DNA from: Lunularia cruciata
Taxonomy: Eukaryota; Streptophyta; Marchantiopsida; Lunulariales; Lunulariaceae
Reading direction: 5' to 3'
Assembly (NCBI GenBank): GCA_948567375.1
Contig: OX419756.1
Coordinates: 625,001 to 689,000 of the forward strand
DNA length: 64,000 nt
A program made the translations under genes and the position numbers. A model generated the notes under the pieces. The model did not search any database. It had not been told where the DNA came from and was given only the letters and a program-made list of their open reading frames with translations. Of this stretch, positions 58,523-64,000 are shown piece by piece (position 1 is the stretch's first letter; the number at the start of each line of letters is the position of its first letter).

Positions 58523-59752
58523 AACCTGACAAATATCACTTTTGCGGCAATCGGGTAAGTAAAGTTCATTCCCGTAGAGATATGATTCAGAATTGGTCAA
58601 ATACAAAGTCAAACAGTAACATGTAGTTCTTCTTGGTTACGTCTTTAGTCTCTTAGGTAGAAACTACACCCATAAGAGAGTAATAAGCTCACAATCTTGA
58701 CAACTTGTCACAAATTCACACACCCATAATCACAACATAGAAAATTCTGTCCAAACAAATCTTGATTGTGATGATTCAAATTCTCCCAAAGACGGCACTT
58801 CACTATAAAATGACTTTGCCTCAGAATTGTGTTCCACTCCTCCACCAAAGACACAACTTCCTTGATCAAAATTGCTTCACATCAACTCTACACTGCACTC
58901 ATAAATGCAAAATACTACCAACACTACGATTCCTCTCAAATCTGTCAAGGCATTACTTTGATTGTACTTCACTCAGGATCAAACACATAGAATGAAGATC
59001 AAGGCTGTAGAATCCAACATCCAACAAGCACATTGACTTGCACTTTGAATTTCTCCACACACTTACAAGCACAAACACAAAGTTGGTACTCAAAATTAAG
59101 CTCAAGCGACGAGCATTGCATCAACACTTTGCTTTATCTATCTTCAGAAATATGAATTCTGAACAACATTTCATTGCAAATGCTTCCCTTAAATACTAAA
59201 GCAATCGACAATTACTAACAACTATACTGTTCTACAACAACTTTTCTAACCTGCAAATCCAAAATAACAACGCAACTCTTCATATTTTCCACTTAAAATC
59301 TCAAAATTGTTTCTACTCCGATCCGATGTCAACCTCCTCATTGGCTTTCAATCCCGATGATCTTCCTATCACTTCTCATTCTTTGGGTATATCTGATTCT
59401 ACCAAGTCTTTCACTATTTCTACTACTTCTTCTCTAGGAACCACAATTGAGGTCATGGGTAATCCATCTACTTCTTTATCTCCTGACCAACTTTTCTCTA
59501 ATGTCTCAAATGACAAGTCCAAAGACGCCAAAATTTCTACTTCTATAACATCAGACTTTGCTACTATCAATTCTTTTACTAATTCTACTATATACTCATC
59601 AAGAATTGTAATTGAAAGCATGGGTACACTATCTACGCCTTCAATTTGTAACCCACTTTCCCATAATCTCTCATGTAATAGACCTGAAGACACACTTCTT
59701 GTCTGATTTTGCACTTTGGGTTCATTCACTACTACTATTTCTCTTCTAATTT
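58523..59752 (-). mobile_element. CC2: second CC element copy, 5' truncated by GyMP copy 4
   Basis: Shares its left boundary and about 850 bp of 3' region with CC1, then the C-terminal part of the protein gene. It is cut at 59753 by the end of GyMP copy 4. It lies in GyH integrase, so CC elements are mobile. Confidence 0.65.
59376..59729 (-). pseudogene. CC2 protein, C-terminal part
   Basis: 117 codons. Two copies of a module of about 48 residues follow one another: HERLWESGLQIEGVDSVPM with ILDEYIVELVKELI, then FETLEKSWSGDKEVDGLPM with PREEVVEIVKDLV. CC1 has a single copy (LEMLEKSGLGDKGLDGLP). Function unknown; helix-rich by composition. Confidence 0.55.
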
Positions 59753-60430
59753 GTTGTGCGTATATACATCGCTACACAACATACATCGCTGTCAACATCA
59801 TACACTATAGAAGCACAACTCACACATAAGTCATACATAGACTCTAAAGTGCCACAATAATCAGATTGCTTAACACTTTCAACTCAACTCAACTCAGATC
59901 AGTACTTGATCTGTCACTCTATAAACTGCCAACAACTGGGCACTGATTACAGTCAAGCCACACCCACTCAAGCATAGAGAATCCAGGTGATGCTCGCCGG
60001 CCTCTGTCCACCATAGCCAGGAACTCGAAGGCTCAACATCAGAGAAGTGAGCTCTTTGGAGCTCACTTTGAAACTATACTTCCCTGGACTCGAGCTAGCA
60101 CTGGAACCCTAACGGTCCCGCTGACGGCACACTCGACGGTGCGAATGGTGCAAAGTGACGGTGGGCCCCACCATGAAGTCAGTACTCTGAACACCAAATC
60201 AGACTGTCGGAAAGTAGTCCCTGAGAAACTACTAGAATAACTCTAACTACTATCACTGGAACTCCAGTGTCCAAGCAACTAGATGCGGAACCACAAATGG
60301 CGTGACAGCTGTCGTGCGTATAACATCGCTACACAACATACATTGCTGTCAACATCATACAACTCACACATAAGAAGCTATAGAAGCACAACTCACACAT
60401 AAGTCATACATAGACTCTAAAGTGCCACAA
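59753..60430 (-). repeat. GyMP copy 4, 3' end: modules A-B-A
   Basis: In element direction: A at 60308-60430 (123 bp, with a small internal duplication), B at 59858-60307 (450 bp), terminal A at 59753-59857 ending CGCACAACA. The flank beyond (AATTAGAAGAG) belongs to CC2. Joints are the same as in copies 1-3. Confidence 0.85.
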
Positions 60431-60598
60431 TCGCCCTCCTAGCTGGCGGTTAGGTCTCTCTAACTCCAGATAGCCATCTACTCTAAGTATATGGTATACC
60501 CTCTAATGGGCAAATATCAGGAGGCCGGGTGCTATGGAGCCCCATCATTAGTTGCCTGTTTGCAATCTATACCATTTAAAGAATGAACTAGCTATAGG

Positions 60599-61852
60599 TC
60601 AAGTACATCTAGGACATAACCATTGTCCCTGAGGAACCACCGTGAGGGGAGGAGTCATACATGCCATATGCCATCCTCTCAAACAACTATCACACACTAA
60701 CATAGTAGCAAATCCACCAGAAGAGCCACATAACATACACCTCAAGCCTGCACGTACAAGTGCCAAGCTTGGGTCCATAGTACCATCAATGTTTGGAAGG
60801 TGGCATGGCGCACAATTGCGCACATGATCCTTCCAAACAACACCATCACGTCCTTCTAACACAAGGACTCCAGATGGCAAAACCTCGCGCACTCTCAAGA
60901 TAGTACGGCCTGTAGAAACATCAATTGTCGTCGGTGCTGTTTGCTGTAGATATACATAGTTGCCTGGATGAAATTGACGGATTGAGGGTCTATAACCTCC
61001 TCCTTGAATGGTAGCATAGCGTAAAGTATCTCTATGCTGAGCAATCGCCAAGTTCTCAAAAGCCATCGGCATCACTCTCCAAAAGATCTCTGCCCGCTGA
61101 GAACATGCGCTCATCCATACATTGGGGTCATCCAAGTCCGAAACTACACTAGCATCTTGACGAATGGCTGCAGGTAAATCTGGATCTCGTCCATAGAGTA
61201 GAAAGTATGGAGAGAAGGATGCTAAGGAGGCTTGCCGGCTGAACCGATAGCCCATGGCCAACCAAGGTAACTGGAGATCCCAATCTCCCAAGTGGCCTCT
61301 CTGCAAACCATACTTTTGCAATCCTCTCTTCACCGTCTGAACCACTCTCTTTGCTAAGCCATCTGCCTCATGGTGATCTCGGGATGTAGTACGATGATCA
61401 ATCAAAGCCTTGTCACACAAGACTTGAAACTCTCCCAAGAACTCTGTACCCTGATCAGTCAAAACCTCAGCTAGTGCACCAAAATGACTAAGAACTCGAT
61501 CCAGGAACGAGTAAGCTGTCCCTTCACTAGACTTGTCAAGAAGTGCCACCAACTCAATCCACTTGGAGAAGTGCTCCACCATCACCAAAACGTACCGATG
61601 ATGTCTCATAGTCAGCGGTAAAGGTCCGGCAAAGTCCAAACTCCAACGGTAACCCAATCCCATGATAGGTAATGGATGTAACTGTGGCGTAGGAGCATTG
61701 AATGATGCTCTAACTCGGTCACAAACCATACATCTGGCAACAAACTGCTGTACCTCGGTCTGCATACCGTGCCACCAATAATGACTCTGGAGTAAGCTAT
61801 ATGTATGCTTTACTCCAAAATGTCCTAGCTCCTCATGAGCATGACGGATCAA
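60599..61852 (-). CDS. GyMP copy 4 integrase with C-terminal PHD finger (longest open piece)
   Basis: 417 uninterrupted codons. Zinc-binding HAHEELGHFG and ARCMVC; core SLDFAGPL, LTDQGTEFLGEF and GLAKRVV, where the catalytic Glu is Lys (Glu in copies 2 and 3; spacing D-X34-E); then SPYFLLYGRDPDLP, an SH3-like stretch LRVREVLPSGVLVLEG, and the PHD finger at 60602-60744 with all ligands: CMLC, CDSC, WHMAC, CPRC. It continues the frame of RT and RNase H upstream, so it is part of pol. The fusion would place a histone-tail reader on the integrase; targeting is inferred. The Lys change should inactivate this copy. Confidence 0.92.
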   Translation of the reverse strand: MIRHAHEELGHFGVKHTYSLLQSHYWWHGMQTEVQQFVARCMVCDRVRASFNAPTPQLHPLPIMGLGYRWSLDFAGPLPLTMRHHRYVLVMVEHFSKWIELVALLDKSSEGTAYSFLDRVLSHFGALAEVLTDQGTEFLGEFQVLCDKALIDHRTTSRDHHEADGLAKRVVQTVKRGLQKYGLQRGHLGDWDLQLPWLAMGYRFSRQASLASFSPYFLLYGRDPDLPAAIRQDASVVSDLDDPNVWMSACSQRAEIFWRVMPMAFENLAIAQHRDTLRYATIQGGGYRPSIRQFHPGNYVYLQQTAPTTIDVSTGRTILRVREVLPSGVLVLEGRDGVVWKDHVRNCAPCHLPNIDGTMDPSLALVRAGLRCMLCGSSGGFATMLVCDSCLRGWHMACMTPPLTVVPQGQWLCPRCT

Positions 61853-63590
61853 TTGTGGTCTCTGTGATGGAAGTGGTACTACTCACACTCTACCATCCTC
61901 CCATACACGCAAAAGGTGTCTACCCTCCAATCTGAACTGTCTGGCTTGCTAAAGAACACGGTCTCTCTCCTTGGCCCCAACTGTGCCACCCACAACACCA
62001 GTGCAAAGATAGTCCATCACTAAGACATCATCATGAATGTCTCGCTGAACTGTACCAATATCTTCACTCTATGGATCTGTGACCTCAATAACTCCTCCTC
62101 TATGCGCTGAGAGAGAAACCACCAAAGCCTCTACAAATATACACAGAAAGGCCAATGCATGCCAACCTGGCACCATCTCCTCATATGTCTCACCATGCCA
62201 ATGTGCTCCGGTCTGATACTGCTGGCTGGGACATGGGTTTCTACTCAACCCATCTGCATCACGGTTCACCACTCCAGGTCTGTGAACAACCGTGAAATCA
62301 TACTCCTATAAAATCAGAGCCCACCATGCGAGCTTCCCTGAAAGCTTGTTGGACTTTATCAACCACTTCAATGGCTGATGATCAATGATGAAAGTGAAGG
62401 GGTTACCAAATAGGTAACATCAGAAATGTGCTACTGCCCAAACTGCTGCCAAGCACTCTCCCTCATATGAACTATACTTCGCCTCCACTGAATTGTTGGA
62501 GCGACTAGCATAGGCCACCACAAACTCCTTCTCCTCATCATCATGCTGGGTGAACACCGCTCCAAGCCCCAACATACTCCAATCAGTGTGAACCTGAAAT
62601 GGTCGTCCCCTGATCAGTCTCCTCAAAATAGGAGTAGATGTCAACCTCTCCTTGAGCTCTACAAAAGCTCTCTCCTGCTCATCTCCCCAACACCACTCCT
62701 GTGTAAGCTTGGTCAGCTTCGTCAAGGCCTTGGCAATGGCACTAAATCCTCTAACATAGCGGCAATAGAAGTTTGCCAACCCAAGGAATGCTCACACTCT
62801 ACTCACATCCGTAGGCCGAGGAATACATGCAATAGCCTCCACCTTGGTTTGCTGAACACCAAGTCCTCCGGGGTAGATAGTGTGACCCAAATACTCAACC
62901 TGCTCGTGGAAGAACCTACACTTCCCAGGATGTAGTTTGAGTCCATGAGATCTCAACCTCTCAAACACCTCCAACAACTGTCTCTCATGCTTCTCCACAG
63001 TAGTGCTATAGACCAAAATGTCATCAATATAACACCGAGCAAAATCCAATCCAACTAAGACCCTATCCATGACCCTCTGGAACTCAGCAGGAGCGTTCTT
63101 CAACCCAAATGGTAAGAACCTCCACTGATATAACACATCCTTGCCGTGAGGATCAATAGCCCAAAATGTTGTCTTGGACTTATCTTCCTCCCTGATTGGC
63201 AACTGATGATATCCTGCTCGAAGATCCAAAGTATTGAAGACCTTTGCATGCCCAATCGCATCAAAAATCTCCTCTGGTGTAGGCATGGCATACCGATCAG
63301 CCCTGGTCTATCGGTTGATAGGACGATAATCTCCACACATCCGCCTATCTGTATAGTTGCCATGCATATCCTTCTTGGCTGGCATCACTGTCGCTGATGC
63401 ATACTCTCCATGTGAAATCTCCACCAAACCAGCCTCAAAAAGGTCACTACTCCGGCTCTGAATCAATGTCCTCTCCATATCACTATATCAATAAGGACGT
63501 CGGAAAACAAGTGTGTTGCTAGTCAGCTCAATCCGTATACCAGGTCCCTTAGAGCACCCAAATCCTTCATACTGAAGGCAAAACAACTTG
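61853..63590 (-). pseudogene. GyMP copy 4 reverse transcriptase and RNase H
   Basis: RT blocks YASATVMPAKKD, MCGDYRPINR, FNTLDLRAGYHQLPI and CYIDDILVYS (YIDD on the minus strand of about 63019-63032); RNase H sites [32 protein letters not shown] and NRDADGLSRN. The frame from about 63286 to 60599 is constant, with only in-frame stops (for example in SRV.AFLGLANF near 62785). Confidence 0.9.
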
Positions 63591-64000
63591 TGTGACTCCT
63601 CAAGAACCTCCAAACCCTCCGTCTTTCCTCTCCAGTAAGCTTGGGTCCAAGATATGGCTCCCAAGTATCCTCTGTAACTATAGTAGGAGTGGAAGACGTA
63701 CTGACTGGTTGCTACACTGGGCCCTTGGGAGCAATAGTGTCATGCTCCCGACCACTAGAGGTCCCAACCTCTGTGTGAAAAACTCCCTCCACTCTGGCTG
63801 CAAGCTCCACACGTCCTCTGGCTGCATCCCATGTGGACCAAGGGTGTAATCCAAGTAGCCCACGCTCACCTGGATGGACTCCAAGTAGACCACTCTCCCT
63901 AGTAGCTACTGGATGTGTCCCAAGAATACCATGTCTACTTGGTCCACCGCCCCCAGCATGTGCTTGAATCGTCTCGATAGGCACAGGGCTCACAAGTGTT
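63591..64000 (-). CDS. GyMP copy 4 linker between methyltransferase and RT (window edge)
   Basis: An open stretch at about 63712-63993 reads VPIETIQAHAGGGGPSRHG, then repeated short GLLG-H-P units and ELAARVEGVFHTEVGTSSG. The methyltransferase of this copy should lie just beyond the window end. No domain is recognised in the linker. Confidence 0.6.

Noticed and set aside
60602-60744. PHD finger as a nearby host gene fragment
   Set aside because: It is in the same uninterrupted frame as the integrase core and recurs at the integrase end of all copies examined.
1-64000. CRISPR arrays, bacterial operons, ribosome-binding sites
   Set aside because: No spaced identical short repeats or prokaryotic gene layout; all features fit a plant nuclear repeat region.

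Overview
The window looks like repeat-dense nuclear DNA from a plant with a large genome. It is AT-rich, contains almost nothing but nested Ty3/gypsy-type LTR retrotransposons, and shows plant-type TATA boxes and one initiator-Met-tRNA primer site. I see no intact host gene, rRNA or functional tRNA. The exact group (fern, lycophyte, gymnosperm, bryophyte) cannot be told from sequence alone; the methyltransferase-bearing gypsy family argues against an ordinary angiosperm.

The dominant family, called GyMP here, is present in five copies. Its reconstructed order is: terminal repeat, about 1.1 kb leader, Gag with two CCHC knuckles, aspartic protease (DSGA), a C5 cytosine DNA methyltransferase (DNMT) domain with motifs I-X, RT (YIDD), RNase H, integrase (HHCC plus DDE), and a PHD finger fused to the integrase C-terminus. 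Gag, protease and DNMT share one reading frame in copy 2; RT to PHD share one frame in copy 4. The DNMT is therefore part of the element's polyprotein. Copy 1 (+) runs 2791-43140 and is interrupted by later insertions. Copies 2 and 3 (-) form a head-to-tail tandem, 18925-41898, inserted into the integrase of copy 1 with a TACT target duplication. Copy 4 (-) begins at 59753 and runs off the window. Copy 5 (+, 53515-54622) is only a 5' piece.

The ends of GyMP are not ordinary LTRs. Two repeat modules, A (about 108 bp) and B (about 450 bp), are arranged B-internal-A-B-A in every copy whose ends can be seen. This is a circular permutation of a normal LTR element and resembles the split direct repeats of tyrosine-recombinase retrotransposons, yet the element carries a DDE integrase and makes a target duplication.

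Other elements: GyO (-, 5256-11952) is a recent gypsy element with a zinc-knuckle ORF upstream of gag, inserted in the copy 1 leader; a 692-bp solo LTR of it sits in the copy 2 integrase. GyH (+, 54623-58522) is a decayed gypsy element whose U3 carries heat-shock-element-like motifs. The CC family (29637-33437, 58523-59752, and a decayed relative at 44820-46480) carries a non-pol protein with an N-terminal conserved domain, an acidic Ser/Glu-rich stretch and coiled coils. Family S is represented by two solo LTRs in opposite orientation (1980-2716, 3214-3957) and a fragment (515-724).

Order of events from nesting: copy 1 first; then the S solo LTR, GyO and the GyMP tandem entered copy 1; the GyO solo LTR and CC1 entered the tandem. 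Separately, GyH entered copy 5, CC2 entered GyH, and copy 4 entered CC2. The stretch 43141-53514 is mostly AT-rich sequence in which I recognise no gene beyond the CC relative.
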